49,374 nt of DNA from NCBI GenBank assembly GCA_035652315.1, contig DASREA010000082.1:1-49374 (forward strand), in the 5' to 3' direction. Source of the DNA: CANKHA01 sp035652315. GTDB taxonomy: Bacteria > Pseudomonadota > Alphaproteobacteria > Rhizobiales > Xanthobacteraceae. The position numbers were made by a program, and so were the translations under genes. The notes under the pieces are model-generated. The model was not told the origin of the DNA and did no database searches. It worked only from the letters and a program-made list of their open reading frames with translations. Below, piece by piece: positions 27,810-36,608 of the stretch (positions are counted from its first letter, which is position 1; each line of letters begins with the position of its first letter).

Positions 27810-28783
27810 GCTGCTCCTCCCCCTTCTGTCGCCAACCATGCTTCACCGCAAGCCTTGGCGAGCTCGCGCACGCGCAAAATGTAGCTCTGCCGTTCGGTGA
27901 CCGAGATCACGCCCCGGGCATCGAGCAGATTGAAGACATGGCTCGCCTTGATGCATTGGTCGTAGGCCGGCAGCGCCATGAGGTGCCGCTGGCGCTCGTC
28001 GCCCTGCCAACCGGCATCGAGATAGCGCCGGCAGGCGCCCTCGGCCATCTTGAACTGCGCGAACAGCATTTCGACATCGGCATATTCGAAATTATGCCGC
28101 GAATATTCTTGCTCGGCCTGCAGGAAGATATCGCCGTAGGTCACCTTCTGCGCGCCGTCGCGGCCATTGAAATTGAGATCGAACACGCGATCGACGCCCT
28201 GCACATACATGGCAAGACGCTCCAGCCCATAAGTGAGCTCGCCCGATACCGGCGCGCATTCGAAGCCCGCAACCTGCTGGAAATAGGTGAATTGCGAAAC
28301 TTCCATGCCGTCGCACCAGCATTCCCAGCCAAGGCCCCAAGCGCCGAGCGTGGGACTCTCCCAGTCGTCCTCGACGAAACGAATGTCGTGAATCTTGGGA
28401 TCGATGCCGATGGCCTCGAGCGATTTCAGATAGAGCTCCTGAATGTCGGGCGGCGACGGCTTCAGGATCACCTGAAACTGGTAATAGTGCTGCAGCCGGT
28501 TGGGATTTTCGCCGTAGCGGCCGTCCTTGGGGCGCCGCGACGGCTGCACATAGGCGGCGTTCCACGGCTTGGGCCCGAGGGCGCGCAGCGTGGTGGCGGG
28601 ATGAAAAGTCCCGGCGCCGACTTCCATGTCGTAGGGCTGCAAAACGATGCAGCCATTCTCGGCCCAATAGCGCTGTAACGCGAAGATCAGCCCTTGAAAC
28701 GAGCGCCGCGGATCCATGGAATCCGGGACAGCCGCGGATTTCTGCGCGCGCGCTTGGACGGCGAAGGGATCGGCAACGCTCAT
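27806..28783 (-). CDS. glyQ: Glycyl-tRNA synthetase alpha subunit
   Basis: 325 aa. The catalytic subunit of tetrameric glycyl-tRNA synthetase. Family stretches are unmistakable: RSFQGLIFALQRYWAENGC, LQPYDMEVGAGTFHPATTLR, AAYVQPSRRPKDGRYGENPN, HYYQFQVILKPSP, WESPTLGAWGLGWECWCDGM and TYGLERLAMY. An N-terminal extension of about 25 residues precedes the usual start; an ATG at the MDPRRSF position is an alternative start. Followed with a 4-bp overlap by the CDGSH gene. Confidence 0.97.
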   Translation of the reverse strand: MSVADPFAVQARAQKSAAVPDSMDPRRSFQGLIFALQRYWAENGCIVLQPYDMEVGAGTFHPATTLRALGPKPWNAAYVQPSRRPKDGRYGENPNRLQHYYQFQVILKPSPPDIQELYLKSLEAIGIDPKIHDIRFVEDDWESPTLGAWGLGWECWCDGMEVSQFTYFQQVAGFECAPVSGELTYGLERLAMYVQGVDRVFDLNFNGRDGAQKVTYGDIFLQAEQEYSRHNFEYADVEMLFAQFKMAEGACRRYLDAGWQGDERQRHLMALPAYDQCIKASHVFNLLDARGVISVTERQSYILRVRELAKACGEAWLATEGGGAA

Positions 28784-28943
28784 GGCGCCGGTCTATCGGC
28801 GGCCCCCGAAGGGGTCAAGCCGATACAAGTCGTTAAACATGGAAACGCTTTTCCGGCCTATTCCCGGGCCGTGGCGGCGCCCGTTTACCGGCTTTTTCCC
28901 ACCGGCTCGTTACCTTCGCGTCCGCTGAAGGGGTGAGATCTCC

Positions 28944-29027
28944 ATGGTGGCATTTGAGATTGCCGGCGCGGTCTTCGTCTGTTTGCTTTTCGCGCCGATG
29001 CTGTCGGCCCGATCCAGCGGCCGCTGA
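28944..29027 (+). CDS. Possible 27-aa membrane peptide
   Basis: A short frame in the 250-bp gap upstream of glyQ: MVAFEIAGAVFVCLLFAPML then SARSSGR. It would be one hydrophobic segment with a basic tail. The purine-rich GAAGGGGTGAG upstream is rather far from the ATG. Reported because the gap holds nothing else; it may not be translated. Confidence 0.25.
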   Translation: MVAFEIAGAVFVCLLFAPMLSARSSGR

Positions 29028-29033
29028 TGCCGC

Positions 29034-29234
29034 CTATTCCGGCCGGTATTCGCCGCTGAACGGATCGCGTTTCAGCGTTGGGCGGATTTCACGCTCCGGT
29101 ATGCGTACCATTCTCGCCTCATCAAGCTCCTCATTGATCCGGCGTACCTCCTTGACCACCCAATGCACGACCGCGGCGGCGCCGAGAGCGCCCAGGGTCC
29201 ATTTGACCAGCGGCGGAACGATGAAAGTGTGCAT
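29034..29234 (-). CDS. Small single-pass membrane protein
   Basis: 66 aa from the ATG at 29234, preceded by a strong GGAAGGAG ribosome site. One transmembrane segment (about 8-27, VKWTLGALGAAAVVHWVV) is followed by a charged region (KEVRRINEELDEARMVRIPE) and FSGEYRPE at the end. I do not know the family. It begins 17 bp after the S49 peptidase stop, so the two are likely co-transcribed, and it may assist the peptidase at the membrane (inference). Confidence 0.75.
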   Translation of the reverse strand: MHTFIVPPLVKWTLGALGAAAVVHWVVKEVRRINEELDEARMVRIPEREIRPTLKRDPFSGEYRPE

Positions 29235-29251
29235 GCGAATCTCCTTCCTGC

Positions 29252-30157
29252 TCACAATCCAAAACGCGACCAGAGGGCGCGTTCTTCCAAGGCGGAAATT
29301 AGCTCATCGGGAAGCCCCGGCCGCGCCCGAAGCCGCTCGATACCGCTCCGGAAATGGCGGGCGAAAAAGCCGCGCTCGGCCGCGACAAGCGGCATCAGCA
29401 CATCCTTGCCATAGCGTTCGCGCAGGATCGTCCGCAGGTCGCCAAGGGTATCGGCAATGCCGAGCTCAACCGCTCGGGCACCGGTCCAATATTCGCCGGA
29501 AAACAAGGTATTTTCTGGGCCGCGGAGCTTGTCGGCGCGCCGCTCCTTCACAAGCGCGATGAAACTTCGGTGGATTTCGGATTGGATTTGCTTCAGCCGT
29601 TCCACGTCCTCCGGCTTTTCCGGCAGGAAGGGATCGAGCATCGCCTTGCGCTCGCCCGCGGTATAAAGCCGCCGCTGCACGCCGATTTTTTCCATCAGTT
29701 TGTCGAACCCGAAGGATCCGCCGACCACGCCGATTGAGCCGACGATCGACGACGGGTCGCAGACGATTTCGTCGGCCGCGCACGCGATCATGTAACCGCC
29801 GGAGGCGCCGACATCCTCGACAAAGGCGATGACGGGAAGCCGCTTTTCGCGCGCGAGCTGACGGATGCGGCGGAAGATCAGATGCGATTGAACCGGCGAG
29901 CCGCCCGGCGAATTGATCAGCAAAGCCACGGCAGTGGCGCGGCGCATGGCAAAGGCGCGGTCGAGCGCCCGCGCCATGCCACTGAGGGTCAGTCCCGGCC
30001 GCAGCGGAGTGGAGAAGCCGATGACGCCGCTCATTCGCACCACCGGAACGAGCGCAACGCCGGCGCGCAGGCGCCGCGGCAGCATTGCCGCAAAGGGCCG
30101 GAAGAGCCGGCAAAGAAAGGATCGCGGTCCCACTTCCATCCAATCCAGAGTGGTCAT
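29252..30157 (-). CDS. S49 family signal peptide peptidase-like protease (SppA/SohB type)
   Basis: 301 aa from the ATG at 30157; starts at 30238 and 30139 are also in frame and none has a clear ribosome site. The serine-lysine protease residues are visible: NSPGGSPVQSHLI, the nucleophile Ser in EDVGASGGYMIACAADE, SIVGSIGVVGG, and the likely general-base Lys in AGERKAMLDPF. There is only a weak N-terminal hydrophobic stretch. Family members degrade cleaved signal peptides or membrane protein fragments. It is followed by a 66-aa membrane protein and is divergent from a 45-aa ORF. Confidence 0.88.
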   Translation of the reverse strand: MTTLDWMEVGPRSFLCRLFRPFAAMLPRRLRAGVALVPVVRMSGVIGFSTPLRPGLTLSGMARALDRAFAMRRATAVALLINSPGGSPVQSHLIFRRIRQLAREKRLPVIAFVEDVGASGGYMIACAADEIVCDPSSIVGSIGVVGGSFGFDKLMEKIGVQRRLYTAGERKAMLDPFLPEKPEDVERLKQIQSEIHRSFIALVKERRADKLRGPENTLFSGEYWTGARAVELGIADTLGDLRTILRERYGKDVLMPLVAAERGFFARHFRSGIERLRARPGLPDELISALEERALWSRFGL

Positions 30158-30264
30158 GTTATTGCCATAGGTCAAAGACAGGATGCTCTCAAGTTGCGGA
30201 CTTTTAGCCTGGAACGCTTCTTGCAGGACACGTTGCATGGAATTGTTAGTCCGGGAGAGTGAAA

Positions 30265-30402
30265 ATGGGGCCTAAGATCTGTTTACTGCTGCTGCTCTTC
30301 GGCATGATCATGGCGGGCGCTTCGCCCAATGGCCTGCGCGGAATTCTTCGCAAGCTCAACGTTCTTGGACACAGGCGCCACGGCGGCGGCGCGCTTTCAT
30401 AG
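30265..30402 (+). CDS. Small hydrophobic/basic protein, unknown
   Basis: 45 aa: MGPKICLLLLLFGMIMAGAS forms a signal or membrane segment, followed by a basic tail (LRGILRKLNVLGHRRHGGG). GGAGAG lies 5-10 bp before the ATG, a good ribosome site. Its last 6 bp overlap the 3' end of the TrmN6-like gene on the other strand. I do not recognise it; it could be a small membrane or cationic secreted peptide. Confidence 0.55.
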   Translation: MGPKICLLLLLFGMIMAGASPNGLRGILRKLNVLGHRRHGGGALS

Positions 30403-31182
30403 CTCGGCGAGCGGCAGCATCGAGCGCCCCCTGAGCACGGCTTCGGCAAAGGATGCGGGATGTCCCTCCGCGTCGTTAAGGGTCAAAGCCGGATAGATCG
30501 TCAACGGCGCCCGGCTTTGCTTCACGGCACGCACCAAAATACGGATCGCGGGCATTCCCTGCCGCGGGTGCACCGGCATCAGCGCCACCCCCCCGAAACC
30601 CCGCGCCAAAAGCTTGAGCACCTCGTCCAAACCATCGGCGCGCCAAATCAGGTTGACGACGCCATGGGGGCGCAACAGCCGCGCCGCCGTTCGCAGCCAG
30701 ACGGCGAGCAGATCGGGTGTCGCCGCATGGGCCAGGCGCCGGCGCGCCCGCGGCGACGGGTTGAGCCGCGCCGAATCGTTGAAAGGGGGATTCATCAAAA
30801 CGCGGTGGGCACAGCCAGGCTCGAGGCCGGCCTCCGCAAAGGCGCGCGGCAGCGCAGCGACATCGAGTGCCATTGCGCGCACGCGCATGCCTAATCCGTT
30901 GCGCTCCGCATTGAAGGCGGCAAGCGCCGCGAGCTTGGGATCGATTTCGACGAGGCTGACCCGCAAGCGCTCGACCCGCGATGCCAGCGCCAGACCCGCG
31001 GCGCCCACTCCGGCGCCGAGATCGACGGCGTGCTCGCCGGGCCGCGCCGCCGTTGCCGCGGCGAGCAAGACGGCATCATGGCCGACGCGATGACCTTTGC
31101 GCGGCTGCCGCAGCCGCAGCTTTCCGTCGAGAATGGCGTCGTCGGTTGTTTCCGACACTCGCTGGCGCGGGTCAGCCGGCAT
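30397..31182 (-). CDS. TrmN6-like tRNA adenine-N6 methyltransferase
   Basis: 261 aa from the ATG at 31182. SAM-binding motif I is AVDLGAGVGAAGLALASR, and the target-base motif NPPFN (VLMNPPFNDSARL) marks an exocyclic-amino methyltransferase. LRLRQPRKGHRVGHDAVLLAAA at the N-terminus is typical of the TrmN6 (YfiC) group, which methylates A37 of tRNA1-Val. The exact tRNA is inferred. Its start overlaps the DUF2007 gene by 11 bp. Confidence 0.85.
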   Translation of the reverse strand: MPADPRQRVSETTDDAILDGKLRLRQPRKGHRVGHDAVLLAAATAARPGEHAVDLGAGVGAAGLALASRVERLRVSLVEIDPKLAALAAFNAERNGLGMRVRAMALDVAALPRAFAEAGLEPGCAHRVLMNPPFNDSARLNPSPRARRRLAHAATPDLLAVWLRTAARLLRPHGVVNLIWRADGLDEVLKLLARGFGGVALMPVHPRQGMPAIRILVRAVKQSRAPLTIYPALTLNDAEGHPASFAEAVLRGRSMLPLAEL

Positions 31183-31402
31183 CGGGTCGCAATTCCCGGC
31201 CCAGTCCGGCGTCCTCCAGCAGTCGCCGCGCGGCAAGCGCACAACTTTCGTTCACAAGGATGCGGCGCGGCAGCACGCCCAGCGAACCTTCGAGAACGCT
31301 CATATTCTGATCGAGCACGAGGTGCGGAATCGATGCCCCGTCGAGCAAAGCCTGGATGGCGGAAACCAGAACCATATCGTTGGTGCGGATGATCTCGCGC
31401 AC
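31172..31402 (-). CDS. DUF2007 family protein
   Basis: 76 aa. MREIIRTNDMVLVSAIQALL then DGASIPHLVLDQNMSVLEG matches DUF2007, small proteins with a signal-transducer-like (PII-like) fold and unknown function. It starts 9 bp after the GT2 stop and overlaps the methyltransferase start by 11 bp, so it is the middle gene of a GT2-DUF2007-trmN6 operon. Confidence 0.88.
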   Translation of the reverse strand: MREIIRTNDMVLVSAIQALLDGASIPHLVLDQNMSVLEGSLGVLPRRILVNESCALAARRLLEDAGLGRELRPDAG

Positions 31403-31411
31403 AAAGCTCTC

Positions 31412-32398
31412 CTAGCCTTGCCGCCTCTCGTCGCCGGGGGCGCGATGCGAGAGATAAGACAACCGCTTCAATTCGCGGCGTCCGCGCGTGACGGTATCGA
31501 GAATCAGCCCGGACATGACCGACAGCAGCGCCGAGAGCATCAGGCCCGTCGACAAGACCGCCGTCGGCAGCCGCGGGACCACGCCCTGCTGCAAGTAAGT
31601 CGCGAAAATCGGGATCGCCAGAAGCACCGCCGCCGTCGCCAGCACCATCGCGATAGCGGAAAAAAATTGCAGCGGCCGCTCCGAACGGTAAAGGCGGATG
31701 ATGGTCCAGAGAATGCGGAAGCCGTCGCTCCAGGTATTGAGCTTCGATGCCGAACCCTCCGGCCGCGTGTAATAGGGCGTCTCCAGCTCGGCGACCGGCA
31801 ACTCCAGCTCGAGCGCATGCACTGTCAGCTCGGTTTCGATCTCGAAGCCTCCGGACAATACCGGAAAGGATTTCACGAAGCGCCGCGAGAAAACGCGATA
31901 ACCCGACAACATGTCGCTGAAGACGCGGCCGAAGACCATCGCGACAAAGCTGCTCAGAAGGCGGTTACCGGTGCGATGGCCTGCGCGATAAGCCGACTTC
32001 TCCCGGTCGGCCCGGACGCCGACGACCATGTCGAGGCGATGAGTCAGCAGATGCATGATCATCATGCGCGCGCTTGGCGCGTCGTAGGTCGCGTCGCCAT
32101 CCACCAGCACGTAGATGTCCGCCTCGACGTCGCTGAACATGCGGCGGACGACGTGCCCCTTGCCCTGGTGCTGCTCGCCGCGCACCACCGCGCCGGCCTG
32201 CTTGGCTGCGTCGACGGTGCGGTCGCTGGAATTGTTGTCGTAGACATAGACGGTGGCCCGGGGCAGAGCTGCGCGAAAATCGCCGACGACCTTGGCGATG
32301 GATTTTTCTTCGTTGTAACAAGGCACCAGCACCGCAATGCGGTGGCGGTCGAGAGCGTCGGCTGCCTTCGGGTCGGCGAAACTTTCCGCGATCGTCAT
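31412..32398 (-). CDS. Glycosyltransferase family 2 (polyprenyl-phosphate sugar transferase-like)
   Basis: 328 aa. GT-A domain at about 20-240 with VLVPCYNEEKSIAKVV, YVYDNNSSDRT and the metal-binding DxD-type site in VLVDGDATYDAP, then SGYRVFSRRFVKSFP. Two C-terminal transmembrane segments (about 247-265 and 276-300) anchor it to the inner membrane. The arrangement resembles dolichol/undecaprenyl-phosphate glycosyltransferases. It is divergent from the polyprenyl diphosphate synthase gene, which makes a lipid carrier role attractive but unproven. Confidence 0.87.
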   Translation of the reverse strand: MTIAESFADPKAADALDRHRIAVLVPCYNEEKSIAKVVGDFRAALPRATVYVYDNNSSDRTVDAAKQAGAVVRGEQHQGKGHVVRRMFSDVEADIYVLVDGDATYDAPSARMMIMHLLTHRLDMVVGVRADREKSAYRAGHRTGNRLLSSFVAMVFGRVFSDMLSGYRVFSRRFVKSFPVLSGGFEIETELTVHALELELPVAELETPYYTRPEGSASKLNTWSDGFRILWTIIRLYRSERPLQFFSAIAMVLATAAVLLAIPIFATYLQQGVVPRLPTAVLSTGLMLSALLSVMSGLILDTVTRGRRELKRLSYLSHRAPGDERRQG

Positions 32399-32499
32399 CG
32401 TTCCCCCAAAGCCGTATCGATGCAGCGGCAGACTAAGGGCGGCCTTGCCGTCGCACCATAGCGTTTCTATGCTCGGGCGTCCTCCCTGGGAGAAGCTCC

Positions 32500-33510
32500 T
32501 TGGCCGTCGTTGTCCCCTTTGAAAGCCATTCTCCGGCGCTGATCGACCGCTTGTCGGCGCTCGTCGCCGCCGAAATGGACCGGGTCAATACCACGATCCT
32601 GTCCCGCACGGGCTCGGAAGTGACCATGATACCGGAGGTCGCGAATCACCTGATCGCGTCCGGCGGCAAGCGGCTGCGTCCAATGCTGACCCTGGCGATG
32701 GCCGATCTCTCCGGCTACCGCGGCGACGGCCATGTCAAGCTGGCGGCTGCCGTCGAGTTCATGCATACGGCCACGCTGCTTCATGACGATGTCGTCGACG
32801 AAAGCGAAATGCGCCGCGGCCGCGCGGCGGCCCGCATGCTCTGGGGCAACGAGGCGAGCGTCCTCGTGGGCGACTTCCTGCTCGGCCAGGCTTTCAAGAT
32901 GATGGTGGAGGTCGGGTCGCTACGCGCCCTGGAAATCCTTTCGGCGGCCGCGGCCGTCATCGCGGAAGGCGAAGTCATGCAGCTTTCCGCCGCCAAGAAC
33001 ACGGCGACCACCGAAGACGAATATCTTTCCGTGATTCGCGCCAAGACGGCGGAGCTCTTTGCCGCGGCATGCGAGGTCGGCCCGGTATTGGCAGCCCGCC
33101 CGAAAGCGGAACAGGCGGCGTGCCGCTCCTTCGGCATGAATCTCGGGATCGCTTTTCAGCTCGTCGACGACGCCCTCGACTATGGCGGAAAATCAGCCAA
33201 GCTCGGCAAGAATGTCGGCGACGACTTTCGTGAAGGAAAGATCACGCTTCCCGTGGTCCTGTCGTTCCGGCGCGGCAATGACGCCGAACGTGCCTTCTGG
33301 AGCCGCACGCTGGAACAAAATGAGGCGAGCGACGAGGACCTCAAATTCGCCATTGGCCTGATGGCCAAGCACCGAGCCTTGGAGGACACGATCAACCGCG
33401 CGCACCACTACGGCGCCATGGCCAAGGACGCGCTGGCGCTGTTTCCTCCCTCGACCATGAAGCAGGCGCTGGAAGAGGCGGTCGAGTTCTGCATCGCACG
33501 GGCCTATTAG
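32500..33510 (+). CDS. Polyprenyl diphosphate synthase (octaprenyl/decaprenyl type)
   Basis: 336 aa from a TTG start at 32500, preceded by GGGAG at good spacing; no in-frame ATG exists nearby upstream. It elongates allylic diphosphates with isopentenyl diphosphate to the long side chain of ubiquinone. Both aspartate-rich motifs are present: LLHDDVVDES (first) and LVDDALDYGG (second), plus GGKRLRPMLTLAMADL. Chain length cannot be read safely. It ends with a 4-bp overlap into ispE on the other strand, so two isoprenoid genes face each other. Confidence 0.93.
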   Translation: MAVVVPFESHSPALIDRLSALVAAEMDRVNTTILSRTGSEVTMIPEVANHLIASGGKRLRPMLTLAMADLSGYRGDGHVKLAAAVEFMHTATLLHDDVVDESEMRRGRAAARMLWGNEASVLVGDFLLGQAFKMMVEVGSLRALEILSAAAAVIAEGEVMQLSAAKNTATTEDEYLSVIRAKTAELFAAACEVGPVLAARPKAEQAACRSFGMNLGIAFQLVDDALDYGGKSAKLGKNVGDDFREGKITLPVVLSFRRGNDAERAFWSRTLEQNEASDEDLKFAIGLMAKHRALEDTINRAHHYGAMAKDALALFPPSTMKQALEEAVEFCIARAY

Positions 33511-34388
33511 CCGCCGAGCACCGTCGTCCGGATCCACCATTTCGGCTGCGCCGCGCGCAACGAGCGCGCCGCTGCGGCCGCTGTACGCGTCGATTGCCAC
33601 AACGCAAAACAGGTCGCACCCGAGCCCGACATACGGGCCAGCCGGCAGCCCGGCAATGCACGCATGGCGCGCAGGACGTTGCCGATCACGGGCTGCCGCG
33701 CGATGGCGGCGGCTTCCAAGTCGTTGGGCCGCTCATGCAGCCAGGCCAATAGCGCCTCGCGTTGCTCCGGTATCGCAGCTCCGTCGTCGTTGCATCGTCC
33801 CGAAGCCGGGCGCTGCGGCAAGGCATCGAAGGCCTCGAACACCTCTTTCGTCGACAACGCCGCTGCGGGATTGACCAAAAGCGCGGCAAGTCGCGGCAGC
33901 TTTTGTGGCGGGGAAAGAATTTCACCGGCGCCGCGCATCAAGCGCGGCAGCGAGTCGATGCAGACCGGCACATCGGCTCCGGTATGCCGGGCGGCCTCGA
34001 GCAAACGCGGATCGCCGGCGCTTAGGGCGTTGGCCTCGGCAAGAAGGCGCAACGCCGCCGCGGCGTCCGCCGAGCCCCCGCCAAGGCCGGCCGCCACCGG
34101 CAAATGTTTGGACAGCACAAAACGGCCGATGCGCAGCGACACCACTCGCGCCTGCAAAGCAGAGACGGCTTTGAGCACGAGATTTTCCGCAAGCGGTCCG
34201 CAGCCATTCCGCAACGGACCCTCGATATCGAGGCCAAGCACCGGGCCGGGCTCAAGGCTCAAGCGGTCACCGATAGCGGCGAAAGCGACCAGGCTCTCGA
34301 GATCGTGCAAGCCGTCGGCGCGGCGGCCGCGGATGCGGAGCGTCAGGTTGACCTTGGCTGGCGCCAGCGTGCTGAGCGGAGCGTTCAT
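33507..34388 (-). CDS. ispE: 4-diphosphocytidyl-2-C-methyl-D-erythritol kinase
   Basis: 293 aa GHMP kinase of the non-mevalonate isoprenoid pathway; it phosphorylates the 2-hydroxyl of CDP-methylerythritol. LAPAKVNLTLRIRGRRADGL marks the N-terminal substrate site, PVAAGLGGGSADAAAALRLL the ATP loop, and RMSGSGATCFALW the third GHMP motif. It starts 13 bp after the TPR gene stop, so both share a transcript. Confidence 0.96.
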   Translation of the reverse strand: MNAPLSTLAPAKVNLTLRIRGRRADGLHDLESLVAFAAIGDRLSLEPGPVLGLDIEGPLRNGCGPLAENLVLKAVSALQARVVSLRIGRFVLSKHLPVAAGLGGGSADAAAALRLLAEANALSAGDPRLLEAARHTGADVPVCIDSLPRLMRGAGEILSPPQKLPRLAALLVNPAAALSTKEVFEAFDALPQRPASGRCNDDGAAIPEQREALLAWLHERPNDLEAAAIARQPVIGNVLRAMRALPGCRLARMSGSGATCFALWQSTRTAAAAARSLRAAQPKWWIRTTVLGG

Positions 34389-34401
34389 CCGCCGCGTCTG
34401 T

Positions 34402-36372
34402 TCAGCCGCCGTTATCGGACTTTTTTATTTTCACCGCCTCGGCGGCGGAAGCCGGCTGGCTGGGCAAGCCCGATTGCAGCTTTGCCTCGATCTTCACCAG
34501 TTCATCGGGCTCCGGCTTGAAGTCCTTGGCCTGTTCCCACTGGAATCTGGCTTCCCGCAGCCGGCCCACGCGCCAATAGACGTCGCCGAGGTGATCGTTG
34601 ATGGTTGGGTCTTCCGGCTTGAGCTCGACGGCGCGTTCCAGTTCCTTGACCGCGTCGTCGTATTTGCCGAGGCGGAAGTAGGCCCAGCCCAGCGAGTCAA
34701 TGATGTAGCCGTCTTCCGGCCGCTGCTCGACGGCCCGCCGGATCATCTGCATGCCCTCATCCAGATTCACTCCCTGGTCGATCCACGAATAGCCGAGATA
34801 GTTCAGCACCTCCGGCTGATCGGGATAGAGCTGCAGCGCCTTGCGGAGATCGGCTTCCGCTTTGCTCCACTGCTTCGAGCGCTCGTAGCAGACGCCGCGG
34901 AAATAGAATATCAGCCAGTCGCTTTTCCGCGGATTTTCGAGCGCGGCGACACCCTTGGAATAGACCTGCGCGCATTCCGCGAAATTCTTGCGTGAGCGCA
35001 GGATATTTCCCAGGGCCAAGATCGCCTCGGTATCCTTGGGATTGCGCGCGATCAACGTCTCCAGATGCTTCTTGGCTTCGTCCGTGTGATTGGCGCTGTC
35101 GAGATTGAGGGCAAGCTGGATCGCCGCGTCCCGCCGCAAAGGCGAGGACTCCGGCACGCGCTCGTAAAGCGTGATGGCGAGCTGCGGCTTCTTCGCCGCG
35201 GTGTAAAGATCGCCGAGCGCCATCAGCGCCAACGGCTGGTTCGGTTCGAGATAAAGCGCGAGCTGCAAATAAAGCAGACCCAAATCCTCGCCGCGCCGCG
35301 CCGCCATCCAGGCGCCCATGCCCGAGAGCACCTCGGCGGCACCCTGCTGCGGCGTGCTGACGATCAGCGGCAAATCCTGGCCCTTGAATAGACCGAGCTT
35401 CACCGCTGTTTCGGTCCCCACAACGCCGTCCGGACGAATTGCGTTCTTGCGCTGGAAATCCATCACCGCCGCCGTAGTTTGTTTGCCGTATATGCCGTCG
35501 GCGGGTATCGCGAGCGCCATCTGCAGCCGCTTGACCGGTGCGCCAAGGCTGCCCCGGCGCAATCCGGCGAATTCCGGCGTCGCCGGACTCGATTTTATAC
35601 GCTGCTCCAGATCGCTGATGAGCGGATCGCGCGCCGAGCCTTTCAGGAACGCGTCGATGATCTTCAGCGCCTTGACCCGATCGCCCGCGCGCGCCGCCCA
35701 GCCTGCATAGGCTTCCGTCAGACGCTCTTCGTTGGAGTCGAGGCCGTAGGCGCGCTCGTAACGCTTGCCCGCTTCGCTTTTCTTGCCGGCAAGATCGAGG
35801 ATCAGGCCGGCGTGCAAATCCTTGAACAGGCCGTACCAATCGGGCCCGGCGAGCCGGTCGATTCCGTCGACGGCGCCGCGCACGTCGTTGGCGCCGTATG
35901 CCGCCCATGCCGATAGCAGCGTCGCGGTCAGATCGGTGACAGGGCCGCGGACCGATTGCGTGAATTGCTGACGCGCCGAGGCATACTGCTTTTGCTTGAG
36001 CGCGTGCACGCCGAGCACCAGGCGCGCGATACGGTCGCCATGGTCGCTTTGGACAATCTTGCCGGCGGCGCGGACGGCTTCGCTGACATCTCCGCTGGCG
36101 AGCAGAGACACGAAAGTGCGGTCGAGGAGTTCCTTATTTGTAGGATCGGCTTTCAGCGCGGCGCGGTAATAGGCGGCCTGCGCGGCGGCGTCCCGATCGG
36201 CGCCGGCATGACGCGCGGCGAGATAGGCGCCAAATTGCGTGAAACGCGACAAATCCTGCGCCGTCGGAACTTCAGCGGCGGCGCCACGCGGCATCAGCAG
36301 CAGCGCCGGCAGAATGAAACCGGCGAGCCGCCGGAGCATGATCGAGACAGTCACAGGAGCCATGATCTCCAT
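34402..36372 (-). CDS. TPR protein with an inserted peptidoglycan-binding domain, exported
   Basis: 656 aa. An N-terminal signal sequence (LRRLAGFILPALLLMPRGAAA) is followed by TPR-like helices (about 40-260), a PG_binding_1 domain (about 273-328: RRGSLGAPVKRLQMAL, ADGIYGKQTTAAVMDFQ, IRPDGVVGTETAVKLG), and then canonical TPRs (about 365-640) such as VLNYLGYSWIDQGVNLDEG and DSLGWAYFRLGKYDDAVKEL. TPR proteins upstream of ispE are common in this group, but a peptidoglycan-binding module in the middle is unusual as far as I know. It may hold a TPR scaffold against the cell wall. The start at 36372 or 36363 cannot be separated. Confidence 0.87.
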   Translation of the reverse strand: MEIMAPVTVSIMLRRLAGFILPALLLMPRGAAAEVPTAQDLSRFTQFGAYLAARHAGADRDAAAQAAYYRAALKADPTNKELLDRTFVSLLASGDVSEAVRAAGKIVQSDHGDRIARLVLGVHALKQKQYASARQQFTQSVRGPVTDLTATLLSAWAAYGANDVRGAVDGIDRLAGPDWYGLFKDLHAGLILDLAGKKSEAGKRYERAYGLDSNEERLTEAYAGWAARAGDRVKALKIIDAFLKGSARDPLISDLEQRIKSSPATPEFAGLRRGSLGAPVKRLQMALAIPADGIYGKQTTAAVMDFQRKNAIRPDGVVGTETAVKLGLFKGQDLPLIVSTPQQGAAEVLSGMGAWMAARRGEDLGLLYLQLALYLEPNQPLALMALGDLYTAAKKPQLAITLYERVPESSPLRRDAAIQLALNLDSANHTDEAKKHLETLIARNPKDTEAILALGNILRSRKNFAECAQVYSKGVAALENPRKSDWLIFYFRGVCYERSKQWSKAEADLRKALQLYPDQPEVLNYLGYSWIDQGVNLDEGMQMIRRAVEQRPEDGYIIDSLGWAYFRLGKYDDAVKELERAVELKPEDPTINDHLGDVYWRVGRLREARFQWEQAKDFKPEPDELVKIEAKLQSGLPSQPASAAEAVKIKKSDNGG

Positions 36373-36524
36373 CGGCAGAAAAGCAAATCTTTCGAAAAAC
36401 TAGATTACGGCGCCCCGGCCGCCGCAGAATGGCCCTTTTGCGCGTTGGCCGCAAGAAGAGGCCCCTTTGGCCCGACCGATAGCATGAATGCAACGGTATG
36501 GCGGCATCGTGGCCGCACGGAACC

Positions 36525-36608
36525 CTTATCCTCACATATTTGGCAGGTCGGACCATCCCCTTCGGGCGGAACCCAGGTGAGGATCCGATTCAGGTCATCC
36601 CGTGCAGG
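36525..36608 (-). pseudogene. Decayed copy of the ETF-QO gene 3' end
   Basis: On the minus strand this reads DLNRILTWVPPEGDGP, then shifts frame and ends AATATG-TGA. The ETF-QO C-terminus at 38413-38494 reads DPNQNITWVPPEGGGGPNYP then NM and TAA. A hand alignment gives about 40 of 57 matching bases, with a lost Gly codon and a one-base deletion. It begins at the LysR stop codon and lies upstream of the TPR gene on the same strand, exactly where the end of ETF-QO would be if the LysR/tautomerase block were absent. The two copies are direct repeats. Confidence 0.75.

Noticed and set aside
28784..28943. Riboswitch (for example glycine) upstream of glyQ
   Set aside because: No conserved aptamer-like helices could be identified by eye; no basis for a call.
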